DNA of 33,805 bases, taken from contig JAEOTV010000092.1 of assembly GCA_016839635.1 (NCBI GenBank), positions 1 through 33,805 on the forward strand, given 5' to 3'. The notes below the pieces were generated by a model. That model was not told the DNA's origin and made no database searches. It saw nothing but the letters and a program-made list of their open reading frames with translations. This document shows positions 8,086 through 16,722 of this stretch, piece after piece. Both the position numbers and the translations under genes were made by a program. Position 1 is the stretch's first letter. The number at the start of each line of letters is the position of its first letter. This DNA comes from Promethearchaeota archaeon. GTDB taxonomy: Archaea; Asgardarchaeota; Lokiarchaeia; Sigynarchaeales; SOKP01.

Positions 8086-9318
8086 TTATTTAACTTTTTT
8101 AATTTTCTTTAAATAAGCAATAAAGTGAAAAGGTATTATAAAATTGATAATCACTTCAATATATATATAATATAATAACTTTATGAAAAATACTTTACTA
8201 TATTTTACATTATGTTGTTTATTTATTGTCAATTTAAAGAAAACAAATTTTCTTATTTTAGTTAAATAAATATTAAAAAAAATCATAACACCGATTAAAA
8301 AAAGACCAAAATTTGTAAAAATTAAAAATGGAAAAATCAAAAGATAAAAAGAAACAAAGAATAATAGGAATATCTTAATTAATGTTAGAATTTTCTTGTT
8401 TTTATAAGAAAATATTAATCTATTCTCAGTCCAAACCGTTGTTTGATGAGCTAATTCTCTAAAAGTAGATGGAAAATCAATATAAATTCTATGTTGATAA
8501 TTATTTAATCGATAACTTTTAAATCCCTGAGAAAAAATGTCTTCTCCTATAGATGCATCCGTTGCATATTTTTTATTCTCTGAAAAAATTTTTACTGATT
8601 TTATTACTTCGGTTTTTAAACATGTATTTGCTCCAGCAAAAACAGTTCTATATGCATATCTAGTAAATTTAAAACGAAAATTAGCATTTCTATTAAATTG
8701 TAAATATTTAACAATATCAAGATTTTCTTGATTTCTTAATGGTCTAACCCCTCCACTGACTAAGTATTCCCCCTTATTTATTAATGGAAAAATCATATTT
8801 AGCAGTATTTCTTCATTAAGATAACCATCAGCGTCAATAAAATAGACAATTCCCTCTTTAATATATTCAAGACATTCATTTAATGCTTTTATTTTACCAA
8901 TTGAAGCTCTACTTGATCCTCCTTTTTGAACTAAGATTTTAAAATTATCGTATTTTTGAAATGAATTAACAATATTAAGAGTCTTTTCATTACCTCCTGC
9001 ATTCACAATTACTTTTAGATTTGGATAATCTAATTTAGTAATTGAAGTTAAACATTGTCTAAATATTTCTCCTTCTTTCCAAGCAGGAATAAGTATATTA
9101 ATTAAAGGTAAGCTTTTTAAGTCTTCAATCCGAAGAGATTCAGGATCTTTAAAACTATTAAAAGCTTTAATATATCTATGGTCTCTAAATAATTGTAATA
9201 AGATATGAAAAATTAATATCAATAATATTAGGACTATAACAGTTTGAATCGAATTGAGTAGATCTAATATCCCACGAATGAAATTAAGAGATTGATCAAT
9301 AAAACCTATAAAATTCAT
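8086..9318 (-). CDS. GT2 family membrane glycosyltransferase
   Basis: The protein has 410 residues. An N-terminal TM helix (about 25-44) is followed by a GT-A domain beginning INILIPAW (73-80), with DAD (162-164) as the metal-binding DxD and GED (258-260) as the catalytic-base region. QTTVW (292-296) sits where processive GT2 enzymes have QxxRW, with the Arg replaced by Val. Three or four C-terminal TM helices follow (about 309-351 and 380-402). This resembles the BcsA/NodC/hyaluronan synthase branch, but the altered QxxRW leaves open whether it is processive. It would act at the cytoplasmic membrane, extending a lipid-linked or secreted glycan. It lies in the minus-strand glycosyltransferase block. 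Confidence 0.9.
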   Translation of the reverse strand: MNFIGFIDQSLNFIRGILDLLNSIQTVIVLILLILIFHILLQLFRDHRYIKAFNSFKDPESLRIEDLKSLPLINILIPAWKEGEIFRQCLTSITKLDYPNLKVIVNAGGNEKTLNIVNSFQKYDNFKILVQKGGSSRASIGKIKALNECLEYIKEGIVYFIDADGYLNEEILLNMIFPLINKGEYLVSGGVRPLRNQENLDIVKYLQFNRNANFRFKFTRYAYRTVFAGANTCLKTEVIKSVKIFSENKKYATDASIGEDIFSQGFKSYRLNNYQHRIYIDFPSTFRELAHQTTVWTENRLIFSYKNKKILTLIKIFLLFFVSFYLLIFPFLIFTNFGLFLIGVMIFFNIYLTKIRKFVFFKLTINKQHNVKYSKVFFIKLLYYIYIEVIINFIIPFHFIAYLKKIKKVK

Positions 9319-9618
9319 TTAATATGATAAATTAAACAAAATTTTTAATCATTTCCTTAAAAATTGAATATACTGTATTTATTTAAATTATTTTAAATTT
9401 ACCATTTTTAACCATTTTCAACTTTTACACTAAGTAATTTACTCATTTTTTTTGAAATATGATGGTTAATGTCCTAAAAATCCCTTTTGAACTTAGCTAC
9501 TCGAAGTAATTGTAGGTTTATCTAAAAATTTTGCATTTATATGCGTTAAATCAATCCCTCAGAAGCTTTTAAAAACTCATCAATTAAATTTTTAACTTTT
9601 TGAAAATTGTTTTTCATT
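9319..9618. other. 300-base gap between GT2 and GT4 genes
   Basis: No intact gene is seen. The left part (9319-9438) is AT-rich spacer that must contain any promoter of the GT2 gene. No distinctive TATA or dyad stands out. The right part (9439-9617) reads as a decayed minus-strand coding sequence, listed separately. Confidence 0.6.
9439..9617 (-). pseudogene. Possible decayed short gene behind GT4 paralogue B
   Basis: An ATG at 9617-9615, one base after the stop of the upstream GT4 gene, opens a 23-codon frame (MKNNFQKVKNLIDEFLKASE..) that stops at 9546. Shifting frame near 9558 gives a second protein-like run, GIDLTHINAKFLDKPTITSS, up to a stop at 9493. The same frame continues past it (VQKGFLGH, then PSYFKKNE) to a last stop at 9439. 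Together this looks like one gene broken by one frameshift and two stops. No family is recognised, and chance in AT-rich DNA is possible. Confidence 0.35.
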
Positions 9619-10878
9619 TTATGTGTTTAAAGCATGTTTAAAGACATTTATGTAATCATTAACGATTTTGTCCCATAAAAAATCTTTTTTAACCCGAGTG
9701 TAACCCTTATTACCCATTTCGGTTCTTATATTTTCATTTTCATATATAAATATAATTTTTTTAACTAAATCGTTTAAATCATTGGATTTTATTAATAAGC
9801 CCGTTTCTCCATCAATAATAGCTTCAGCAATCCCTCCAGAATAAGAACCAATGCAAGGAACTTTATAAAAATTTGCTTCTAAGAACACAATTCCAAATCC
9901 TTCAAAAGAATATTTATGTACCTTTGAAGGCATTAAAAATAAGTCTGATAATTTATAATACTTGTTTCTTATTTCATAATCGCAAAAACCAAGAAATCTT
10001 ACATAATTTTCTAAATTCAATTTTTTTGTTAATTTTTTTAATTCATCTGTTGTCTGCCCTTCTCCTATTAAATAATATCTGAGTTTTAAGTTAGGTCTAA
10101 GTTTTATTATTTCACTAACTGCATTTATTGTTAATTTAAAGTTTTTTCTATAATCCTGTCTTCCTACGCTTAATAAAACAAAAGTTTGAGGGTTAACATT
10201 AAACGCTTTTCTTAATTCTTCTTTAGATTCCTTTAATTCATATTCCTGAGCAATTAACCCTAAATTAATAACATTTATTTTTTTCTCATCTAAATTGTGG
10301 ATTCTTCTTAAAAAATATTTTGTTCGATTATTGGTAACTATTATTTTATCAAGATTTTTAAAATAAAATGATTTTAGTGAGAAATAACTTCGTACTATGA
10401 ATTCAAGCCCATGTGCAATTGCAATTGCTTTTTTATTAAAAATTTTCGATAAAATATATACTAAAGGCAAAATGTTGCCTGAATGCCCAGAAAGAATTAT
10501 ATCAATATTTAATTTCTTAATATATGGAGATATTCGAATGATGTTATTTATAGTGGTAAAAAAAATTCTTGGTTTTTCTAGAAGATATAAAATTATATTT
10601 ACCTTATGAAAAATATTGGTTTCTTTATTCCTTAATATTTTCCAGAAGGAATATAATGCAAAATGCCAAAATTTTTTCTTTTTGATACTTCTAATGATAT
10701 CAAATAGATTGTATTTTTTATTATCCAATATATTATAAATTCTTTTACCTTTGTGATGTGGATTTATTACAAACAGTTTTTCCTTCTTATTTTGAAATGA
10801 TTTACACAAACTATTCAATACATGAGCAATACCTCCACTTCTAGGAAAAAAATCATCAGTAATAAGGGCTATCTTCAT
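9619..10878 (-). CDS. GT4 family glycosyltransferase, paralogue B
   Basis: This 419-residue GT-B enzyme is homologous end to end with the protein at 4925-6196. Its acceptor-domain loop is RSGGIAHV (13-20), the donor domain opens with SVGRQDYRKN (237-246), the E-x7-E is EGFGIVFLE (326-334), and GSYSGGIAEAI follows (344-354). It begins with the common MKIALITDDFFPRSGG pattern of retaining GT4 glycosyltransferases. The ATG at 10878 has no clear SD. It is the first minus-strand gene of the glycosyltransferase block and is divergent from the flippase gene. Sugar specificity is unknown. The duplication suggests that the glycan contains two related linkages. Confidence 0.92.
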   Translation of the reverse strand: MKIALITDDFFPRSGGIAHVLNSLCKSFQNKKEKLFVINPHHKGKRIYNILDNKKYNLFDIIRSIKKKKFWHFALYSFWKILRNKETNIFHKVNIILYLLEKPRIFFTTINNIIRISPYIKKLNIDIILSGHSGNILPLVYILSKIFNKKAIAIAHGLEFIVRSYFSLKSFYFKNLDKIIVTNNRTKYFLRRIHNLDEKKINVINLGLIAQEYELKESKEELRKAFNVNPQTFVLLSVGRQDYRKNFKLTINAVSEIIKLRPNLKLRYYLIGEGQTTDELKKLTKKLNLENYVRFLGFCDYEIRNKYYKLSDLFLMPSKVHKYSFEGFGIVFLEANFYKVPCIGSYSGGIAEAIIDGETGLLIKSNDLNDLVKKIIFIYENENIRTEMGNKGYTRVKKDFLWDKIVNDYINVFKHALNT

Positions 10879-11262
10879 TTTTCAAACTATCTTTAATTAG
10901 TTTTCATCTGTATTATCTTGTATTATTAAATGTATTATAAAGAATATAAATTTTGAAATATTGTTTTTTCTGTTTCTAAAATAATCTTTCTACAAAAGAA
11001 TAAATAATTTCTTAAGAAATTGAAAAAGTTCTAAATTAAAAATAGTCTAGAACAGCGTTAATTAGAGATATCAGATTTGATTCTTTTAGAAATATTAAAA
11101 GTTTTAAATCATAAACTATTAAAAAATTTAAAGTAACTGGTGTAAGCACGTCTTAAAACAAATAAAATCGAGAATTTTATTGTTTAAACTAGAGGATTTG
11201 CTTGATTGCTGTGAAAAAAGAATAATATAAATAGATATAGTTATGAAAAAGTAGATTTTTGA
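10879..11262. other. 384-base divergent intergenic region
   Basis: This lies between GT4 paralogue B (minus) and the flippase (plus). No gene, tRNA-like GC-rich block or convincing long repeat is seen. It must hold two divergent promoters. A TATA-like AATATAAATA at 11224-11233 suits the flippase. Several AT runs near 10935-10955 could serve the minus-strand gene, but none is distinctive. Confidence 0.5.
11224..11233 (+). promoter_or_regulatory. Candidate TATA box for the flippase gene
   Basis: AATATAAATA is preceded by an A-rich GAAAAAAGAA stretch that could act as a BRE. It lies 30-39 bases before the ATG at 11263, which would give a very short leader. Confidence 0.35.
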
Positions 11263-12912
11263 ATGAATGACACTAATAATAAGAAAAGTTTAAACAAAGA
11301 TCATAAGATTCTTGCAAAAAATACTATATATAATTTCCTTTTTACATATAGTACTTATTTTTCTTCACTAATTACTTCTTTTATTATAGCAAGACTTATT
11401 ACACAAGATATTTGGGGTACTTTAATTATTGCTACTTCTTATGTTGCAACGTCCTCATTAATATTAACTTTTTTACCTCCAGGATTAAGTTCCTCTCTAA
11501 ATTATTATATACCGAAATATTTAGCCTTAAATAAAAAATCAAAATTAAAATCTTATATAAAAGTATCAATTTTCATAAGAATAATTGCTGTTTTATCCAC
11601 ATTTCTAATAAGTTTATTAATTTTTCTCTTTTTTTCAAATCTATTCAGACTTATTTTGAATAACTATTTTCACCTGCTATTAATTCTATCCCCAATGATA
11701 ATTATTAATGGGTTAGATAAATTTTTTAATGAAATAAATCGAGGACTAAATCTTTTTAATACAGTGTTTATTTTAACAATAATTAAATATGGTTTTTACA
11801 TTGGAGCTTTACTATTTTGTTTGATATTTTTAGATATTGTTCAGATTGAAATAATTGCTTTAATAAACATAATATCCCTTTTAGTACCTTTTTTAATAAA
11901 TTGTATAATAATCTATTTAAATTTACGATTTAAATTAAAAACGACAGAAAGAGTAAAGGTTACATACAAAAAAGTTATTAAAAATTCATCTAGTTATGGA
12001 ATACATATAGAGATACAAAATTTTTTTGGTAAGCTTTTTACAAATTTAAGGCTTCAAAGTGTTGGAATTTTTGAACCTCATAACATAATTACAGGTTATA
12101 ATTTAGCAAAGCATTATAAAGATGTCTCCACTGGATCTGTTGGTTCTTTAAGTAGACCATTAATCATCTCATTTTCTGGATTTAATGCAAGAAAACAATA
12201 TGATCAAATCCAAAAGATTTACAAGATTTTATTTAAATATACTAGTTTTTTCTTATTGCTAATAACTGGATTACTATTTTTTTTTACAGATTTTTATCTT
12301 TTTTTATTTACAACAGAAAACCAGAATTATATGAACTATTCATTAATATTTAAATTAGTAATAATTTCTGTGATTTTTTTCTTTCAACGGAATTTTTTTT
12401 TTAGTCTTTTAAAATCAAGTGAAAAAATAAAATATTTAGTACCGATATCCTTATTTTTTCAATTACTTAATCTTATCCTTTTTTTTGTAGGTTTAATATA
12501 TTTTGGCATAATAGGTGCTATTTTGGGAGGAATAATTGAATCTATAATAAATTTCATTTTTACCACATACTTAAGCTTTAAATACTTCCGAGTAAAAACT
12601 GATAATCTCAAAACTATTTTTTTACTATCCTCATTTTTTATAGCTATAGGTATAACTCTAATAATGGATAATTTAGTATTAAAGGATTTAAATTATTTAA
12701 TACTCCAAGCTCTAAATTTATTGTTGTTTAAAGAGTTGAATTTATTTTCAATAATTTCATTCTTTTTTATTTTTATCTTTTTAATTATTCTCTTTAAAAT
12801 ATTTACACGTTCAGACATAGAATATATAGATGGTTTATTTGAAAAAAAGAATTTTCTACATAGATCTATTAGATGGGGTCTTAATTTTCTTAAGAAATTT
12901 ACTAAAGAATGA
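11263..12912 (+). CDS. Wzx-like polysaccharide/lipid-linked oligosaccharide flippase (MOP superfamily)
   Basis: This 549-residue membrane protein has roughly 12-14 hydrophobic helices. The first follows a short polar N-terminus and contains the typical opening NTIYNFLFTYSTYFSSLITS, then IIARLITQDIWGTLIIATS. That layout (helix 1, a short loop ending in a W-G turn, helix 2) is characteristic of polysaccharide biosynthesis proteins in the MOP/MATE superfamily. It would flip undecaprenyl- or dolichyl-linked oligosaccharides outward. It stands alone on the plus strand beside the glycosyltransferases, the usual Wzx context. The loop around residues 235-300 is long and charged. No polymerase (Wzy) or ligase is recognised nearby. 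Confidence 0.9.
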   Translation: MNDTNNKKSLNKDHKILAKNTIYNFLFTYSTYFSSLITSFIIARLITQDIWGTLIIATSYVATSSLILTFLPPGLSSSLNYYIPKYLALNKKSKLKSYIKVSIFIRIIAVLSTFLISLLIFLFFSNLFRLILNNYFHLLLILSPMIIINGLDKFFNEINRGLNLFNTVFILTIIKYGFYIGALLFCLIFLDIVQIEIIALINIISLLVPFLINCIIIYLNLRFKLKTTERVKVTYKKVIKNSSSYGIHIEIQNFFGKLFTNLRLQSVGIFEPHNIITGYNLAKHYKDVSTGSVGSLSRPLIISFSGFNARKQYDQIQKIYKILFKYTSFFLLLITGLLFFFTDFYLFLFTTENQNYMNYSLIFKLVIISVIFFFQRNFFFSLLKSSEKIKYLVPISLFFQLLNLILFFVGLIYFGIIGAILGGIIESIINFIFTTYLSFKYFRVKTDNLKTIFLLSSFFIAIGITLIMDNLVLKDLNYLILQALNLLLFKELNLFSIISFFFIFIFLIILFKIFTRSDIEYIDGLFEKKNFLHRSIRWGLNFLKKFTKE

Positions 12913-12965
12913 ATGATATACTATAAAAATATATTCACTATCAGAATAAACATAAGTTAAATTGT

Positions 12966-13070
12966 ATGAAATTAATTAAATATAAGAAAAGGGCAATAAA
13001 CATTATTAAACGTTTCTACCCGAATAAATTATTTTTAAAATTTTTAAAAGATATCAACAAATTAAAGTGA
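12966..13070 (+). CDS. Possible 34-residue basic mini-protein
   Basis: A short frame from ATG to TGA encodes a very basic peptide (about a third Lys/Arg) with no acidic residues apart from one Asp. It lies in the 219-base gap between the flippase and the sulfatase-like gene. It has no SD, and homology cannot be judged. In DNA this AT-rich, Lys/Ile/Asn-rich short frames arise readily by chance. Confidence 0.2.
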   Translation: MKLIKYKKRAINIIKRFYPNKLFLKFLKDINKLK

Positions 13071-13131
13071 TAGGGAAAAAATTTAAACTATTAATAAATG
13101 ATAATCTGATATTTATCCAAATGAGAAAAAA

Positions 13132-14613
13132 ATGTATCTAATTATGAAAAAGAGAGTAATTTTAATAACCATTGATTGTTTAAGAAGGGATAGATTAAAG
13201 ATTTTCAACCCTAATAAAGAATTAACACCATTTATAAATAAATTTAGCAAAAAAGCTGTAGCTTTTGATAATTTTATATCAAACGGATCAACTACCGCTC
13301 CTGCTTTTTATGCGATGTGGACATCTAATCTACCTGATTTAATCGGAACTTATGCGCCAATACCTTACAATAAAATGAATTATGTGACGTTTCTTCAAAA
13401 TGAAAAAATAAAGACATGTGGAATCCATTCAAATCCTCATTTAGGGAAATTTTGTAATTATCACTTAGGTTTTGATGATTATATTGATATGTATTCAAAA
13501 CCCGAAGAATTTTCATTGAAATTTTTTAAAAAAAGAATAATCTTTTACATGAATTGGTTAATTAGAAAATTAGGTTTCCAGCAAAATAAATATCTAATTA
13601 AAGAAAGAATTCAAAAAGTTGTTAAACGAAGACCTAAACAACATTTAAACAAATCAAAAAAACAAAAATCTCCTTATGCTAAAGCAAAATTTATTACGAC
13701 TGGAGTTATTAAATGGTTAAACGAAAATTATAAATCATCGTTTTTCCTTTGGATTCATTTCATGGATGCACATACACCCTATTATCCTTCTTCAAAATAT
13801 ATTGAGAAAGTTTCTAATAAGAAAATATCTGAGTCTGAAATAACTTATATTAAAGATTTGAGAGGTATTATTAAAGGTAATCCTGAGATCGTAGAAAAAA
13901 TTGATGGAGAAATTAAAGAAATAACAGAAATTTTGTATGATGCTGAAATTTGTTCTGTTGATCATTACCTTGGAATTCTTTTTAAATATTTAAAGAAAAA
14001 AAATATTTATGAAAAAACTAACATTATTTTAACTGCTGATCATGGAGAAGCATTATTTGAACATAAAACATTAGGTCACCGTGCGTCTTTATATGATGAA
14101 CTTCTTAGAATTCCTTTTCTCATAAAACTTGATAACAATAACGTTAAACCTCATATTATTAAAACTCAAGCTGAAATATTGGATATTGCACCAACAATCC
14201 TATCTATTTTCAACATAGAACCTCCATCATCTTTTAATGGTAAAAACTTAATGCCATTAATTAAAAATCTAAATAATTTTGAACATCCGGAATATGTAAT
14301 AACTGCGGAACTTCATCATGGCTATAGAGTTCGTAATGCTTTTAGTGATCCTCGATTAGCATATTTCAAATTAATCTCTTGTAGAACTTTAGAATGGAAA
14401 CTTATTTTTGATGAAAAAATTGGAAAAACTTATCTTTATGATTTAAAAAACGATCCATTTGAAAAGAATGATATTAGTTCAAGTATCGAAAAAAATATAG
14501 TAAATGTGAAAGAAAATCTTACAAAGATTATTAAATCCTTTATAGAATTACCAAATGAGGAAGAATTAAAAATTCAAAGAGTACTAAAAAAAGATCTTTT
14601 CAAGATTATCTAA
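13132..14613 (+). CDS. Sulfatase-like protein of the alkaline phosphatase superfamily (Thr-type nucleophile)
   Basis: The protein has 493 residues. The first metal site is ILITIDCLRRD (10-20, Asp15). NGSTTAPAF (51-59) places Thr55 at the nucleophile position, and no C/S-x-P-x-R formylglycine motif is present. WIHFMDAHTPY (206-216) and LTADHGEAL (299-307) with the following GH (314-315) complete the metal centre. A Thr nucleophile points to phosphoryl chemistry (phosphodiesterase, or phosphoethanolamine/glycerophosphate transferase) rather than true sulfate-ester hydrolysis. No signal peptide or TM is seen, so it seems cytoplasmic. A second ATG at 13144 (MKKRVILIT) is an equally good start and aligns better with the family. 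It is convergent with another superfamily member. Confidence 0.88.
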   Translation: MYLIMKKRVILITIDCLRRDRLKIFNPNKELTPFINKFSKKAVAFDNFISNGSTTAPAFYAMWTSNLPDLIGTYAPIPYNKMNYVTFLQNEKIKTCGIHSNPHLGKFCNYHLGFDDYIDMYSKPEEFSLKFFKKRIIFYMNWLIRKLGFQQNKYLIKERIQKVVKRRPKQHLNKSKKQKSPYAKAKFITTGVIKWLNENYKSSFFLWIHFMDAHTPYYPSSKYIEKVSNKKISESEITYIKDLRGIIKGNPEIVEKIDGEIKEITEILYDAEICSVDHYLGILFKYLKKKNIYEKTNIILTADHGEALFEHKTLGHRASLYDELLRIPFLIKLDNNNVKPHIIKTQAEILDIAPTILSIFNIEPPSSFNGKNLMPLIKNLNNFEHPEYVITAELHHGYRVRNAFSDPRLAYFKLISCRTLEWKLIFDEKIGKTYLYDLKNDPFEKNDISSSIEKNIVNVKENLTKIIKSFIELPNEEELKIQRVLKKDLFKII

Positions 14614-14625
14614 ATAGCCTATTTT

Positions 14626-14639
14626 AATTAAGCTTAATT
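14626..14639. terminator. Perfect 14-base palindrome between convergent genes
   Basis: AATTAAGCTTAATT lies between the stops of the two sulfatase-like genes. It is followed by T-runs on the plus strand, so it could end transcription from either side. Confidence 0.35.
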
Positions 14640-14664
14640 TTTAATAATAAGTTTTTAATTCTGA

Positions 14665-15594
14665 TTAAATTTTCAAATCTTTTATGGACTCATTAATTCT
14701 TTTCCTTTCTTCTAATTCGTTTAAAGCTTTGCTATCTTTTTCTTCTTCATTTATGATAAACCATGGGACATTTACTAAAACCGGAACTCTGAAATTCTTA
14801 CTATGTCCATATAATCGAATAGGAATAAGGGGATGAAGAAAATCCCCCAATGCTTCTCCATGGTCTGAAGTAATTATTGTTTTACCAGGTAATGTGTTAA
14901 TCAATTTTTTAACATAACTCATTACATATTTAAAATTATTTTCATATAACCTAAAATGTGTTTTTCTATCAATTTTTGAATAAAAATCTAATCCAAAAAA
15001 GGAAAAAAGTCTAAAACTAACTTTATTTTTCCTTTTTTTTTTGTTATTTGAAAGATTTTTTAATTTTTCAAATGCTTCAACGCCTATATTATGTCCAATA
15101 TAAGGGTAATGAGGTTGTATGAAGTGAATAATAACCTTTTTTTTAGGGTAATTGTTTAAAGTATCAAGTGTATATTCATACATAGTTTCTGGTAAAACTG
15201 TATGAAATTTTTTACTCCAACCAAACTTCCAAACTGATATAATTTTATATACTTTATCTGAAATTAATTTATCTACATAAGGGTTTGCTGTTATGTATAC
15301 AATATCATCATAATATTTTTTCCTAAAATTTTCACCCAAAAATGTTGTAGTATGACTTCCTCTTGATTTCTTTTTTTTTAGCGTTCCATTTATTTCATCA
15401 TTATTTAAATATTTAGCAAAAATGTCATATCTGCATGCATCTAGAATTATCAGATTATCCCATTCTTCATCAAATATAAAAAATCCAGTATTTTTTTGAT
15501 TTAAGTATGAACTAATTTTGTATAGTACCATATTACGTAAAAATGTCGGATTATTTAGGTTTCTTAAGAATCTCAGCAAACTTTTCTTGTTCAA
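14665..15594 (-). CDS. Small sulfatase-like/alkaline phosphatase superfamily protein
   Basis: This 309-residue protein opens its core with NLIILDACRYDIF (47-59, metal Asp52). GSHTTTFLGENF (79-90) carries the likely Thr nucleophile, IQPHYPYIG (159-167) is the substrate-side loop, and TSDHGEALGD (242-251) with GH (263-264) completes the metal site. It is much shorter than true sulfatases (about 450-550 residues) and belongs to a compact type common near archaeal surface-glycan genes. No formylglycine motif is present. Substrate unknown; phosphoester or phosphotransfer chemistry is favoured. It faces the longer relative at 13132-14613 tail to tail, separated by 51 bases. Confidence 0.85.
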   Translation of the reverse strand: MNKKSLLRFLRNLNNPTFLRNMVLYKISSYLNQKNTGFFIFDEEWDNLIILDACRYDIFAKYLNNDEINGTLKKKKSRGSHTTTFLGENFRKKYYDDIVYITANPYVDKLISDKVYKIISVWKFGWSKKFHTVLPETMYEYTLDTLNNYPKKKVIIHFIQPHYPYIGHNIGVEAFEKLKNLSNNKKKRKNKVSFRLFSFFGLDFYSKIDRKTHFRLYENNFKYVMSYVKKLINTLPGKTIITSDHGEALGDFLHPLIPIRLYGHSKNFRVPVLVNVPWFIINEEEKDSKALNELEERKRINESIKDLKI

Positions 15595-15770
15595 CTTATT
15601 ATTAACACTCCAAATTAAGAGTAATTATTCATTCCTTAACTATTTATAATAAATTCAAAAATATAAAATATTCATTTTCATTGATATGTGATGAAATGTA
15701 AGATTATAAATTTTATACAAAATTTTTTAAACACAAAATTTTCAATACATAAATAATTGAGTTGAAAACG

Positions 15771-16589
15771 ATGTATCTTTCAAAAAAAATGTTAAAGTTA
15801 AAACTTTATATTTGGATTACAGATAAAAAAATTGAAAAATTATTTGAGGACAAAAATATTTTTTTCATTTTATCTATTGGTCGATCAGGTACAAAATTCT
15901 TAGCAAACTTACTCGATAAAGCGAAGAATACTTATATAGTACATGAACCTGTAAGAAGTGATCATCGTGCATATCAAGAAGCTTTTCATAGTGAGAAAAA
16001 GGCATTAAGCTATATTGAAAACTTTCGAAGGAAAGAAATTTACCTTAGAGCAAAAAAAAGAGAATTTTTTACTTATGGCGAAGTAAATAGCATACTTCGA
16101 AGACATTATACCGCTTTAAATCAGGTATTTCCTAAAGCCACATTTATACATTTAATCCGTGATGGAAGAGATTCTGTTAGATCAATGATGTCAAGAAAGA
16201 CAATGACTCCATTGGATTTAAATACCAAGAAAATATTTCCACTTGATGGAGATCCTTGGAAGTTAAAATGGTCAAAAATGTCTCGATTTGAAAGAATTTG
16301 CTGGTATTGGCAAAATGAAAACAAGTATTTAAATAAATATTTTGAAAAACCTATTAAATTTGAAGAGATAATATCCAATTATCATTATTTTAATAAAAAC
16401 ATTTTAGAACCTTTAAATATTGAAATATCAGAGGATACATGGCTAAAAGAAGTTAATGAACCTAAGAATGTAACTATAAATTATAAAATTCCACATTGGA
16501 AAGAGTGGAATAATGAAATGATTAACTCTTTTAACAAAATTTGTGGGAGTATTATGACAAAAAATGATTATAATCTAATTGAAAAATAG
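15771..16589 (+). CDS. PAPS-dependent sulfotransferase
   Basis: This sulfotransferase (Sulfotransfer_1/3 type) has 272 residues from this ATG. The 5'-phosphosulfate loop is SIGRSGTKF (35-43). The 3'-phosphate-binding strand and helix are LIRDGRDSVRSM (128-139), both textbook matches. HEP (58-60) sits where these enzymes often carry catalytic residues. It would transfer sulfate from PAPS to a hydroxyl of a carbohydrate or lipid. No TM segment is seen, so it acts in the cytoplasm, before export. A TTG nine bases upstream (15762) is an alternative start. The PAPS-making operon follows immediately on the same strand, which strongly supports the donor. Confidence 0.9.
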   Translation: MYLSKKMLKLKLYIWITDKKIEKLFEDKNIFFILSIGRSGTKFLANLLDKAKNTYIVHEPVRSDHRAYQEAFHSEKKALSYIENFRRKEIYLRAKKREFFTYGEVNSILRRHYTALNQVFPKATFIHLIRDGRDSVRSMMSRKTMTPLDLNTKKIFPLDGDPWKLKWSKMSRFERICWYWQNENKYLNKYFEKPIKFEEIISNYHYFNKNILEPLNIEISEDTWLKEVNEPKNVTINYKIPHWKEWNNEMINSFNKICGSIMTKNDYNLIEK

Positions 16590-16591
16590 AA

Positions 16592-16648
16592 ATAACTAAG
16601 AATATGAGTTATTAATACTCTAAGATGAATTTATTGTCTCTTAGTTAT
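16592..16648. repeat. 10-base perfect inverted repeat downstream of the sulfotransferase
   Basis: ATAACTAAGA (16592-16601) and TCTTAGTTAT (16639-16648) are exact inverted copies 37 bases apart, starting just after the sulfotransferase stop. They could form a transcript hairpin at its 3' end or be paired protein-binding half-sites before the RHH gene. No T-tract follows directly. Confidence 0.5.
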
Positions 16649-16671
16649 ACTTCATTGAATAACATTATAAA

Positions 16672-16697
16672 TGATTAAATATAATTATATTTAATCA
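16672..16697. promoter_or_regulatory. 26-base perfect palindrome overlapping the probable promoter of the RHH-sat-cysC operon
   Basis: The half-site TGATTAAATATAA is followed directly by its exact reverse complement. The palindrome ends 25 bases before the ATG of the RHH gene, and its centre TATAATTATATTTAA includes TATA-like sequence at the distance expected of a core promoter. Ribbon-helix-helix proteins bind such palindromes as paired dimers. This is therefore the predicted operator for autoregulation of the operon, and binding would block TBP. Binding is inferred; the palindrome is directly visible. Confidence 0.7.
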
Positions 16698-16722
16698 AAA
16701 ACTAAAAAATTTCATAATTATC

